Shown: in pieces, positions 23,911 to 32,076 of the stretch | Layout of the letters: each line of letters begins with the position of its first letter | Numbering within the stretch: position 1 is the stretch's first letter | From: Candidatus Amunia macphersoniae | GTDB lineage: Bacteria > Chloroflexota > Dormibacteria > Aeolococcales > Aeolococcaceae | Assembly: GCA_016464795.1 (NCBI GenBank) | Contig: JAEKNN010000063.1 | Span: 1-64,000, forward strand | DNA: 64,000 bases | Direction of reading: 5' to 3' | Notes under the pieces: generated by a model | Database searches by the model: none | The model's input: only the letters and a program-made list of their open reading frames with translations | Told to the model about the DNA's origin: nothing | Position numbers and translations under genes: made by a program

Positions 23911-24945
23911 CTAGAGAGCGATAACTGTGATGCCAGATGCCGCGGGGCGGTCCATGGCTGCCAGGGCGGCGGGTGCGTCGTGAAGGCCGATCACCGAGCC
24001 GATCAGGCGCTCGGGGTGGAGCGCGCCGGAAGTCACCAGTTCGAGCATCGCCGGGTACTCGTGGGCAGCCATGCCGTGCGAGCCATAGATCTCGAGCTCG
24101 TGGGCGATGACCTGGTCGATCGGCAGGGCGGGGGTGGTCTCGTCGCCGTGGAGGAGCCCGACCTGGAGGTGGCGGCCGCGGGGGCGCAGGGAGGTCACTG
24201 ACGCGAACGCGGTGGCGGCGCTGCCGAAGGCGTCCATGGCCAGGTGCGCGCCGCCGCCGGTGAGGGCGACGACAGCCGCGGCCGGCTCGGTCTCGGTGGC
24301 GGCGTTGACGGTCGCAGCTGCGCCAAGATTCTCGGCACGGGCCAGGGCGGCGGCCGACAGGTCGACCACCACCACCTGCGCACCCAGAGCGGTGGCGATC
24401 ATCACCGCGGAAAGGCCCACGCCACCGCAGCCGAGAATGGCGACCCACTGCCCTGGCCCGACCCGGCCGTGGGTGGTCAGTGCTCGGAAAGCGGTGGCGA
24501 ACCGGCAGCCCAGCGAGGCTGCGGTCACGAAGTCAAGCTCGTCCGGGAGGCCGACCAGATTGAAGTCGGCACGCTCGACCGCGACCAGCTCGGCGAACGA
24601 CCCGGGGCCGGTGAAGCCGGGCTGGCGCTGGTCGGGACAGACCTGGGCGTCGCCGCCACGGCAGTACTGGCACGCGCCACAGCCGAGGACGAAGGGCGCA
24701 GTGACCCTGTCCCCGACCGACCACGACCGGACAGCGTCACCGACCGCCGACACCACCCCGGCGAACTCGTGCCCGGGAATGTGTGGCAGCGCCACCGGTT
24801 CGTGGCCGCGCCAGGCGTGCCAGTCGGACCGGCAGAGACCGGTGGCACCAACCTCGATGACCACGCCATCCGCGGGGACCACGGGCGCCGGCACCTCGGT
24901 CAACCTCGGCTGCTCGCCGTACGCGTCGAATTGAACCGCCTTCAT
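23911..24945 (-). CDS. Zinc-dependent medium-chain alcohol dehydrogenase
   Basis: A 344-aa MDR-family dehydrogenase. Catalytic zinc ligands are seen in GLCRSDWHAW and GHEFAGVV, and the structural zinc lobe in LGCGACQYCRGGDAQVC. The NAD(P) site is ILGCGGVGLSAV, followed by an acidic residue (VVDLS) that favours NAD. The full family length is present and all ligands are intact. The substrate is unknown. It stands alone between two palindromic repeats, so it is probably monocistronic. Confidence 0.9.
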   Translation of the reverse strand: MKAVQFDAYGEQPRLTEVPAPVVPADGVVIEVGATGLCRSDWHAWRGHEPVALPHIPGHEFAGVVSAVGDAVRSWSVGDRVTAPFVLGCGACQYCRGGDAQVCPDQRQPGFTGPGSFAELVAVERADFNLVGLPDELDFVTAASLGCRFATAFRALTTHGRVGPGQWVAILGCGGVGLSAVMIATALGAQVVVVDLSAAALARAENLGAAATVNAATETEPAAAVVALTGGGAHLAMDAFGSAATAFASVTSLRPRGRHLQVGLLHGDETTPALPIDQVIAHELEIYGSHGMAAHEYPAMLELVTSGALHPERLIGSVIGLHDAPAALAAMDRPAASGITVIAL

Positions 24946-25002
24946 GCCGCGTAATCCTCGCTGAACCCGCTCGCTGCGGCGGCGGTGCTCGGCTGCGGCG
25001 GC

Positions 25003-25107
25003 GGGCGGGGGTGGACGGGTGCTGCCCGGCTCGCCTCGGACAGGCTTCGCGGGCGCTGGCGTCGCTGCAGAACTTGCGAGCCGGGCAGCACCCCTCCACC
25101 CCCGCCC
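25003..25107. repeat. Palindromic intergenic repeat, copy B (short form)
   Basis: 32-bp inverted arms (25003-25034 and 25076-25107, one mismatch) surround the shared core TCGGACAGGCTTCGCGGGCG...GTCGCTGCAGAACTT. The inner AACTCGCC hairpin of copies A and C is absent, as if lost by recombination between the two flanking GCTGC(A)GAAC motifs. Confidence 0.85.
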
Positions 25108-25205
25108 TCAGGGCGGGCTTCGCTGTGTCGATCCGCCCGAGCCGTTCGTGTAGAGGGTGAGACGCCGGCGAGGGACCGGTGACAATCGCCGCTGGAGGAA
25201 ATCCG

Positions 25206-25559
25206 ATGACCCAGTACCTGATGAGCGTGTACCACCCCGAGGACCGCGCCGTGGAGCCTGCTGACATGGAGAAGGTGTACCGCGACGTCGACGCGTTGAA
25301 CGTGGAGATCAGGGCGGCCGGAGCGTTTGTGTTTGGCGGTGGGCTGCACCAATCCAGCACGGCGACTGTGATGCGCGTCAAGGATGGCGACGTGCTCACC
25401 ACCGACGGGCCGTTCGCCGAGGCCGTCGAGCACATCGGCGGCTTCTGGGTGATCCAGGCCGACTACCTCGACTCCGCGCTCGAGTGGGGCCGGAAGGCCG
25501 CTCTGGCCTGCCTGGTCCCCATCGAGGTGCGGCCGTTCCAAGACGAGCCCGCGGGCTGA
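25206..25559 (+). CDS. YCII/DGPF-domain protein (ECF42-associated type)
   Basis: A 117-aa YCII-related protein. ATG 25206 has GGAGGA six bases upstream, which fixes the start. It shows YLMSVYHPE, the DGPF motif (TTDGPFAEAVEHIGGFWVI) and the C-terminal IEVRPF. DGPF proteins are encoded next to ECF42 sigma factors and are part of that signalling module. The expected sigma gene follows within 8 bp but is broken (next entry), so this protein has lost its partner here. Confidence 0.88.
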   Translation: MTQYLMSVYHPEDRAVEPADMEKVYRDVDALNVEIRAAGAFVFGGGLHQSSTATVMRVKDGDVLTTDGPFAEAVEHIGGFWVIQADYLDSALEWGRKAALACLVPIEVRPFQDEPAG

Positions 25560-25566
25560 CGGTCAG

Positions 25567-25902
25567 GTGCCGGCGCTGGCCGACTCCGAGATCGAGCGTG
25601 TGTTCGTGCAGGAGTTCGGCCGCGCCGTGGCCGTGCTGGTCCGTGTGTTCGGTGACATCGACGTCGCCGAGGAGGCCGTCCAGGACGCGTTCGCCGAGGC
25701 GGTGCAGCGCTGGCCCGGCCACGGGAGTGCCTCCGAGCCCGGCCGGATGGATCATCACCACCGCGCGCAACCGGGCCACCGACAGGCTGCGACGCGAGGC
25801 GTCTCGGGATGACCGGCACGCAGAGGCAGCTCTGCTCCATGCCCGCGAGCAACCCGTTGAGGGGGGCCGTGCGCCGCGACCGACTGCGCCTGATCTTCAC
25901 CT
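25567..25902 (+). pseudogene. ECF42-type sigma factor remnant
   Basis: Three consecutive frames carry in-order pieces of an ECF42/SigJ-like sigma factor. The first is region 2 (VFVQEFGRAVAVLVRVFGDIDVAEEAVQDAF) from GTG 25567. The second is PAGWIITTARNRATDRLRRE. The third is DRLRLIFT, after which a TGA falls exactly where the family continues with TCCHPAL. Region 4 and the usual C-terminal TPR part are missing (family about 400 aa). At least two frameshifts plus truncation make it dead. Confidence 0.75.
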
Positions 25903-26106
25903 GATCACCGTGCCCGCAATCTTCGAGAAGTGTGGCTGCGGCAATGCGGTGAACTGCAAAATCCAGACATTCGTGGCAGGCCTGGCGGTGAAGATGCGGT
26001 TGCCCGCACGGTCATCAATGCTGGTGACCCCAGCCTTGATGTCCGCAGGATGAACAGGCGTTGCGGTGCCACGAGGCGGCAGCGGCCGCGGCCGTCCGCC
26101 GGGCCC
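25903..26106. other. Intergenic remnant DNA between sigma pseudogene and bioB
   Basis: No intact gene is seen. The minus strand from about 26060 to 25897 reads as a plausible coding fragment (GVTSIDDRAGNRIFTARP, then NVWILQFTALPQPHFS) lacking a start codon. It may be the C-terminal end of a lost gene that truncated the sigma factor. I cannot name its family. Confidence 0.3.
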
Positions 26107-27189
26107 TCAGGCGATGACGGGGATGACGCTCAGCGGCCGGCGCCCGCCGGTGCCGGTGAGGGGCTTGGACGCCACCGGCATGTCGAGGTCGGCGAGCATG
26201 GCCAGGTCGACTTCGGCGCTGCGGCCGAGCGTCGTCAGGTAGTTGCCGACGATCAGGCCGTTGGCCCCGGCGAGCATTCCATAGGCCTGCAGGTCGCGGA
26301 GCACCACCTCGCGGCCCCCGCTGTAGCGGAGCACGCAATCGGGGTTGACCAGCCGGAACATGGCCACGCACTTCAGGGCCTCGAGCGGACGGAGCAGCGG
26401 GGCATCGCCGAGAGGCGTGCCCGGACGAGGATTGAGGAAGTTGCAGGGGATCTCGTGCGCGCCGAGGTCGCGCAGCTCGAAGGCGAGGTCGAGCCGATCC
26501 GACCACGTCTCCCCCATCCCGAAGATGCCGCCGCTGCACAGCTCCATGCCGGCGTCGGTGACCATGCGGCAGGTGTTGACGCGGTCCTCGAACCTGTGGG
26601 TGGTGCAGATCCGCGGGAAGAAGCCCGGCCCCGCCTCGAGGTTGTGGTTGTAGCGGTGAATCCCGCCGGCGGCAAGGCGCTCGGCCTGCCCCTCTTTGAG
26701 GAGGCCCAGCGACGCCGCCACCTCGATGTCGACACTGGAGCGAATCGCCCGTGCCGCGTCGATGACCTGCTGGAGCATTCGCTGGTTGGGCCCGCGAACC
26801 GCGACCACGATGCAGAACTCGGTGCCGCCGAGGTCCTTGGTCCGCTGAGCCAGTTCCACCAGCTTGTCGAGCGGCAGCATCGGCTCGCGCACCACCTCGG
26901 TGTCATAGCGCGCCGACTGTGAGCAGAAGGTGCAGTTCTCCGGGCAGCCGCCGGTCTTGGCGCTGATGATCGACTCCACCTCGACGGCCGGTCCCATCCA
27001 CGCCAGGCGCACCTGGTGGGCCAGGGCGATCAGGGCCGGAAGGTGGTCATCCGACAGCTCCACCAACCGCTCGGCCAGGTCGCGGTCGATGACCGCGCGC
27101 TCGTCCAGCAGCCGATGCGAGGCCCGGTCGAGCACGTCGGCACCTGCTTCCTGCACGACGGCTGAGGATAGCGTCCGGCCCACCGTCAC
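26107..27189 (-). CDS. bioB: Biotin synthase
   Basis: A 360-aa radical-SAM enzyme that inserts sulfur into dethiobiotin to form biotin. The [4Fe-4S]/SAM motif is GGCPENCTFCSQS (CxxxCxxC). Other BioB signatures are KTGGC before it, RVNTCRM, GMELCSGGIFGMGET, IPCNFLNPRPGTPL and the terminal ANGLIVGNYLTT. The cysteines and asparagine/arginine that bind the [2Fe-2S] cluster and substrate appear present. No other bio genes are adjacent. Start GTG/ATG choice near 27189 is uncertain by a few codons. Confidence 0.95.
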   Translation of the reverse strand: MTVGRTLSSAVVQEAGADVLDRASHRLLDERAVIDRDLAERLVELSDDHLPALIALAHQVRLAWMGPAVEVESIISAKTGGCPENCTFCSQSARYDTEVVREPMLPLDKLVELAQRTKDLGGTEFCIVVAVRGPNQRMLQQVIDAARAIRSSVDIEVAASLGLLKEGQAERLAAGGIHRYNHNLEAGPGFFPRICTTHRFEDRVNTCRMVTDAGMELCSGGIFGMGETWSDRLDLAFELRDLGAHEIPCNFLNPRPGTPLGDAPLLRPLEALKCVAMFRLVNPDCVLRYSGGREVVLRDLQAYGMLAGANGLIVGNYLTTLGRSAEVDLAMLADLDMPVASKPLTGTGGRRPLSVIPVIA

Positions 27190-27438
27190 CGCCGGCAGTC
27201 AGGGCGTTCCGAGCCGGCCGCGTTCGTCGCGACAGACCAGGGACGCGGCCACGCGAATCGGCAGCTGGCCAGCGCTGCGTCGACTGACCCGCACCTGACT
27301 TCTGAGCTCGACTGGGCAACCCAATGCTCGGCAACGTCCAGTCGGACTGGTCGCCCGCGCTCCGAACAAGGCACCCCGGCCGGTCCATCCTGCCCGGCGG
27401 ACGGCAAGTCACCCTTAGGCAACATCGGAGCCGGCCAG

Positions 27439-27525
27439 CTAGAACTGTGTTCGCGAAATAGCTTGACAATCCAGTGGGAGCGCCTACACTGCGCCTGTGG
27501 CATGGAGTAGCGCTGCAGCAATCGT
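27439..27525 (+). repeat. Left terminal inverted repeat (87 bp)
   Basis: It matches the reverse complement of 29280-29366 with four mismatches in 87 bp. It contains an inward promoter (TTGACA 27463-27468, 16-bp spacer, TACACT 27485-27490) and the GTG start of the transposase at 27497. It is far longer than the roughly 15-30 bp usual for IS630 ends. Confidence 0.9.
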
Positions 27526-28546
27526 TCTATCTGACGATGATCACCGGGTTCTGAAATCTTGGATTCAAGCTGGATCAACGCCACAAGGTGTGGTAATGCG
27601 TGCCCAGATCATTCTGAAAGCCGCTGACGGCGTTGCGAATCACCGCATCGCGGGCGACCTTAACGTGAGTCGTCCCACCGTGCTTCTGTGGCGTCGGAGA
27701 TTTCTCGAGCGTGGAACCGTCGGGCTGACCGAGATCGCCGAAGGCCGCGGGCGGAAGAGTTCGATTTCAGCCGCGAAGGAGAAGCAGATCGTCGAGGCGA
27801 CGCTGCACACCAAGCCGAAAGCTGCTACTCACTGGAGCTGCCGCACCATGGCCAAAGCTCAAGGTGTCAGTGCAGCCACCGTACATCGGATCTGGGATGC
27901 AAACGGCCTAAAGCCGCACCGAGTGAAGACGTTCAAGCTCTCCACCGACAAGCAGTTCACCCAGAAGCTGACCGATGTGTAGGCGTGTACCACGCTATTT
28001 GCCGCACTCAACGTTCTGGACGGAACTGTCATTGGTGATTGTTATCCGCGACATCGCCATCAGGAGTTTCCAAAATTCCTGCGTACGCTAGACCGCGAGA
28101 TACCTGCTGGTCTCGATCTCCATCTTATCCTCGACAACTACGGCACTCATACGCACTCAAACGTCAAGAGCTGGCTCGCCCAGCATCCGCGATTCCACGT
28201 CCATTTCACTCCCACCAGTTCCTCCTGGCTGAATCTCGTTGAGCAGAGGTTTCGCGAACTCACGCAGAAGCGGATTCGACGCGGTGTGTTTCACAACGTG
28301 TCCGCGTTGATTGAGGCCATCCGTGAATATCTCGATACCAACAACGAGGACGCCAAGCCGTTCAAGTGGACAGCATCAGTCGACGAGATCCTTGCCAAGG
28401 TGTTGCGTGGTAAAGCAATTTTGCAAACGACTACAACCCAACTAGGTGACCTGGAGCATGCAAGAAGTCGACGCCCCACAACTCGGCAATGGGAAAGTCG
28501 TGGCGAGTTCGGGGGAAATGGCCGCACGATTATTCCTGCTGTGTGA
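27497..28546 (+). pseudogene. IS630-family transposase, deleted and frameshifted
   Basis: The N-terminal 161 residues (27497-27982) hold the helix-turn-helix domain (HRIAGDLNVSRPTVLLWRRRF, GVSAATVHRIWDANGLKPH) and end at a TAG. Another frame (from about 27989) resumes with [16 protein letters not shown] and carries the second and third catalytic residues in [13 protein letters not shown] and [15 protein letters not shown]. Roughly 40 residues between them are missing, including the first catalytic aspartate (normally in a CVDEK-type motif). The usual stop after the C-terminus is also lost, and the frame reads on to 28546. No activity is possible. Confidence 0.85.
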
Positions 28547-28602
28547 TGTCCACGTTGTAGGATGGCCGCCCCACGATCAGGACTTTTGAAGGAAAAGTGC
28601 CA

Positions 28603-29055
28603 ATGCCCGCAACAAAGAAGCCCGCTCGCAGCACCGCCTCCACGGTATTCACCGCCGAAGAGAAGGCGGCCATGAAGGAACTGATCAAGGAACGAAAGGC
28701 GAGTGGAAACAAGGCTGAGGCCGAAGCTGACTGCCTGGCCAAGATCGCCGAGATGCCGCCGTCCGATCGCAAGATGGCCGAACGGCTCCACAAGCTCATG
28801 GTTGCGACTGCACCCCAGCTTGGGCCTAAGACCTGGTACGGAATGCCCGCATACGCCAGAGACGGCAACGTCGTCTGTTTCTTCCAAAGCGCCGGAAAAT
28901 TCAAGGCGCGCTACGCCACCCTCGGGTTCACCGATAAGGCCAACCTCGACGATGGTGAGATGTGGCCGACTTACTACGCGCTCAAGACGTTGACCACCGC
29001 CGGCGAGGCGAAGATCGCCAAGCTGGTGAAGAGGGCGGTTACGTCGGGAAGATGA
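28603..29055 (+). CDS. DUF1801-type protein carried as cargo in the IS element
   Basis: A 150-aa protein starting at ATG 28603, with GAAGGA (28588-28593) nine bases upstream. The N-terminal half is Lys/Ala-rich and helical (EEKAAMKELIKERKASGNKAEAEADCL). The C-terminal half has the DUF1801/YdhG-like pattern (MPAYARDGNVVCFF, KARYATLGFTDKANLDDGEMWPTYYAL). Function is unproven for the family. It lies between the dead transposase and the right inverted repeat and has a lower-GC composition than chromosomal neighbours, so it was probably acquired with the element. Confidence 0.75.
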   Translation: MPATKKPARSTASTVFTAEEKAAMKELIKERKASGNKAEAEADCLAKIAEMPPSDRKMAERLHKLMVATAPQLGPKTWYGMPAYARDGNVVCFFQSAGKFKARYATLGFTDKANLDDGEMWPTYYALKTLTTAGEAKIAKLVKRAVTSGR

Positions 29056-29279
29056 TGTCCACAGGCACGGGAAACCACCCCTGCTGCGCCACCGCGCACA
29101 CGGAAACGGACATACTCAGCGGCGGCCGCCGTCCGCAGTGGTGCGGGCACCTGAACCGGGCGCCCCAGCCGAACACCCTGTGATTCCTTCACCGCCAACG
29201 CCGGGCGGCACTCGAGAAGCTCGACGAGGAGGCGCCCCGTGAATCCCCGATGCTAGAGCTTGCCTGCTACACCAAACGG

Positions 29280-29366
29280 ACGATTGCTGCAGCGCTACTC
29301 CATGCCACAGGCGCAGTGTAGGCGTGCCCACTGGATAGTCAAGCTATTTCGCGAACACAGTACTAG
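29280..29366 (-). repeat. Right terminal inverted repeat (87 bp)
   Basis: An inverted copy of 27439-27525. It also includes the transposase promoter and start codon, now pointing back into the element. So the right end is a duplicate of a left end, not a normal right end. Confidence 0.9.
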
Positions 29367-29679
29367 AGGGAGGGTCGTTGGGGTCTGGTGCTGGCCGGTC
29401 GACGAGGCCTGCGGACTCCATGGCGCCTGGCTCCTCCATCCAGCTCGTGGCCGGCTGGGCCCTGGCCCGGTGGGAGATTTCAGCCAGCTTGCGGTCGCTG
29501 TCGCGGAGAAGCTCCTCCCGTTCACTGATGATCGGAGTTGGAAGGTAGCCGGGCCCGTCCTCACCGGGGCCAAGCACGCCGACGTTGTTGGTGCCGAGGG
29601 TGGGCCCGGTGTTCTGATCGGTGCGCAGAATCAGCCAGAAGACCACCGTCAACAGGCCCACAATCAGCAGCAGCGCCAC
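29344..29679 (-). pseudogene. Small single-helix membrane protein interrupted by the IS element
   Basis: The ORF starts at a GTG (29679) and encodes an N-terminal membrane helix (ALLLIVGLLTVVFWLIL) followed by a polar, possibly helical region (SEREELLRDSDRKLAEISHRA). The last few codons and the stop (STVFAK) come from the inverted repeat of the IS element, so the native C-terminus is gone. No family recognised and no good ribosome-binding site, so coding status itself is moderate. Confidence 0.45.
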
Positions 29680-29768
29680 GATCAGGGATTACCTGCGCAT
29701 TGTGGGCACTGCCGCGGCTGGTCGGTGGTGCGCATGTTCCCAGCAACGCGGGGGTGGATACTCGAGGG

Positions 29769-30658
29769 GTGCAGACGCGTGGGGGGTGGAGCCGCTCGAC
29801 CCTGGTCATGACGGTCGCGGCCGGTGCTGTCGTGGTGGTGGCGGTCGTGGTGGGCTCGGGCGGCAGCGGTGCTCCAACCTCGTCGCCGTCTCCATCCACT
29901 CGGGATGGAATCCAGCAATTGGTGGGACGGTTCCGGCGGGCTCGCCGATGACGATGGCGTGCCGCGACGCGCTGTCAGATAGGGCGAACGTGCCGCCTTC
30001 AGTCGACACCACCTGGGGGGTGGGCGAGCCCACACGCCAGCTGGTCGGTCTGGCCAACCAGTACGACGTGCTCTAGACCTACGACGGCCGAGCCTGGGTG
30101 AGCAACCTGCCCGCATAGCCATCGCCACGGCCAGCGCTGAGACTCCCCTGACGACCTTCAGCGGGCACCCTGGTGCGTAGAGGCCACAACCACATCACCG
30201 TCTCCGACATCCAGCTGGGACCGTGGAGCACCCCGCCGAGGAGCGCCAGGCAGCAGAGCCTCGGCGGCTGCTTCGTGACCCGCACCCCCAAGCAGCTGGC
30301 GGGGATCGAGGTTTACACTGCGACACCTATACAGAGGGGGAGCCGTGACCACATGTGCAATCCGGCACATCCTGGCAGCGTGACCGGCGACCTTCCCCGG
30401 TCCGGCGACGTGCATGCCGATGTTCCCCAGGGCGGTGATTACCGACTGCGCACGAGATTGGTCAACATCGCCACCGGCGCAGCTTCCTGCGATACCAACA
30501 GCACGCCGCCGAGGATGGGCATCTACAGCCGTAAGGCGGGGCAGGTGATCACCAGCACCTGCGACCTGGACAAGCAGTTTGCGCAGAAGGCGCTCAGCCG
30601 GCTGGACCTCGGTCAGGGCTGCAGCTTGGACATCCACCCGGTTCAATCAGAGGAGAGA
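29769..30658 (+). pseudogene. Decayed secreted-protein genes upstream of the lipoprotein
   Basis: This stretch has coding-like pieces but no intact gene. GTG 29769 opens a protein with a signal-anchor helix (LVMTVAAGAVVVVAVVVG), which shifts frame near 29900 into NPAIGGTVPAGSPMTMACRD and ends at 30076 (NQYDVL). Beyond, an ORF to 30664 has no convincing N-terminus. It ends CDLDKQFAQKALSRL, closely resembling the C-terminus of the next lipoprotein (CDQAKAFALKVLSRL). I read this as one or two broken paralogues of the intact downstream gene. Confidence 0.4.
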
Positions 30659-30660
30659 CG

Positions 30661-31197
30661 ATGACGCTGAAGAGATCATTCATCGCCTGGGCCGCCATGG
30701 TGGCGAGTGCGGGTGTGCTGACCGCCTGCGGAGGCGCTTCACCGACCTCGTCGTCATCGGCGAGCGCCGCCGGGCAGGCGGGTGGCCAGAGTGCGCCGGG
30801 CACACAACCACCGCACCCCTGCACGCTGGTCACGAAAGATGAGGCGGCCGCGATGCTGGGTGGGGCTGTTCAGAACCCTGTTGAGGACACGACCACCCTC
30901 CCGGGTGCCACCAAGTGCACCTACACGTCGGCGTCCGACAGCACCAACGTCGTTGAGGTCAGCTTTCTCAATGACGATGCCAACGGCACGCTGTACAACC
31001 ACATCAACGGCCAGGGGAACAACACGCCGGTCGCTGGTGTTGGTGACGCTGCCTTCTGCATCCCGGACGCGCTTGGCCACACACAGGTCGAGGCACTGAG
31101 CAAGGCCAAGGGTCTGATCGTCGTCGTGCAGGGACTGACCAGCAACAGCTGCGACCAGGCGAAGGCGTTTGCCCTCAAGGTCCTGAGCCGGCTCTGA
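30661..31197 (+). CDS. Lipoprotein with DUF3558-like domain
   Basis: A 178-aa exported lipoprotein. GAGGAG lies nine bases before ATG 30661. The lipobox LTAC at residues 20-23 gives a lipid-modified cysteine, then a Ser/Ala/Gly-rich linker. A domain follows that begins PCTLVTKDEAAAMLGG and ends CDQAKAFALKVLSRL, the layout of DUF3558-type actinobacterial lipoproteins, with internal cysteines (KCTYTS, AFCIPD, SCDQAK). Function unknown. The decayed sequence upstream looks like a paralogue. Confidence 0.75.
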   Translation: MTLKRSFIAWAAMVASAGVLTACGGASPTSSSSASAAGQAGGQSAPGTQPPHPCTLVTKDEAAAMLGGAVQNPVEDTTTLPGATKCTYTSASDSTNVVEVSFLNDDANGTLYNHINGQGNNTPVAGVGDAAFCIPDALGHTQVEALSKAKGLIVVVQGLTSNSCDQAKAFALKVLSRL

Positions 31198-31276
31198 GAG
31201 CGATCTGTCATCTCCGAGCGCCGGAGGCGCGGCTCACGCCACCCTGCCGCCAACCGTCCCTGTACCCTCGCCTTCA

Positions 31277-32062
31277 ATGCGTACCAACCGCGATCTGTGC
31301 ACCCTGGCGACGGCCGCCGCCCAGGCCGCCGGCGACGTGATCCGCGCCTCACGGCGTGACTCGGCGCCACTGCACACCCAGCGCAAGGGCATCGGCGACT
31401 ACGTGACCGCCGTCGACAAGGCAGCCGAGGCGGCCGCGGTGACATTGCTCCGCGGGGAAGAGCCGTCGATCAGCGTGCTCGCCGAGGAGGGCGGCGGCGA
31501 GCGGTCGGCGCGGATGTGGGTGATCGACCCGCTCGACGGCACCACCAACTTCCTGCGCGGCTACCCGGAGGTCGGGGTGTCGGTGGCCCTGGTCGAGGAC
31601 GGGGTGCCCAGCGTCGGCGTGGTCACCGCCCCGCTCACCGGTGGGGTGTGGTCGGCGGTGGCGGGCCATGGCGCCTTCGACGCGGCCGGTCGCCGGCTCG
31701 ACATCAGCGGCTCGCCGGGCGACGGCGTGGCCGCCACCGGTTTCCCCTTCCGCCGCCCTGACGCCAGGGCCCGATACGTGCCGGTGCTGACCGCGGCCAT
31801 GGAGACCTTCGAAGACCTGCGCCGCGCCGGCGCCGCCAGCCTCGACCTCGCCTACAGCGCCGCCGGGGTGTGGGACGGCTTCTTCGAGCTCAATCTGGCG
31901 CTCTGGGACATCGCCGCCGGCAGCCTGCTGGTGCGCGAAGCGGGCGGGGTGGTCAGCGACTGGAGCGGTGATCAGAGCGCGGTGTTCGTCAGCGGCGACA
32001 TCCTCGCCGGCTCGCCCGCCTGGCACGAGCGGATGCTCGCGCTCGTCCGCGCGGCCGCGTAA
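31277..32062 (+). CDS. Inositol monophosphatase family phosphatase
   Basis: A 261-aa Mg-dependent sugar/inositol phosphatase. The metal-binding motifs are complete: AEEGGGE (first carboxylates), WVIDPLDGTTNF, and the C-terminal LWDIAAGSLLVREAGG. Substrate could be inositol-1-phosphate, histidinol phosphate or a nucleotide such as PAP. ATG 31277 is the plausible start. It is followed 14 bp later by fabI and is probably cotranscribed with it. Confidence 0.9.
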   Translation: MRTNRDLCTLATAAAQAAGDVIRASRRDSAPLHTQRKGIGDYVTAVDKAAEAAAVTLLRGEEPSISVLAEEGGGERSARMWVIDPLDGTTNFLRGYPEVGVSVALVEDGVPSVGVVTAPLTGGVWSAVAGHGAFDAAGRRLDISGSPGDGVAATGFPFRRPDARARYVPVLTAAMETFEDLRRAGAASLDLAYSAAGVWDGFFELNLALWDIAAGSLLVREAGGVVSDWSGDQSAVFVSGDILAGSPAWHERMLALVRAAA

Positions 32063-32076
32063 CCCGAGATGAGGCC

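Larger units (their letters stand above)
27439..29366. mobile_element. Defective IS630-type element with 87-bp inverted ends and a cargo gene
   Basis: A 1.9-kb unit bounded by CTAG at both ends (TA target duplication, as in IS630/Tc1 elements). It contains a broken transposase, a DUF1801 gene and 87-bp inverted repeats at each end. Its base composition is clearly less GC-rich than the surroundings. The right end cuts into a minus-strand ORF at 29344-29679. Confidence 0.82.

Noticed and set aside
27190-27438. Possible gene between bioB and the IS element
   Set aside because: No frame with family-like sequence or ribosome-binding site; apparently empty.
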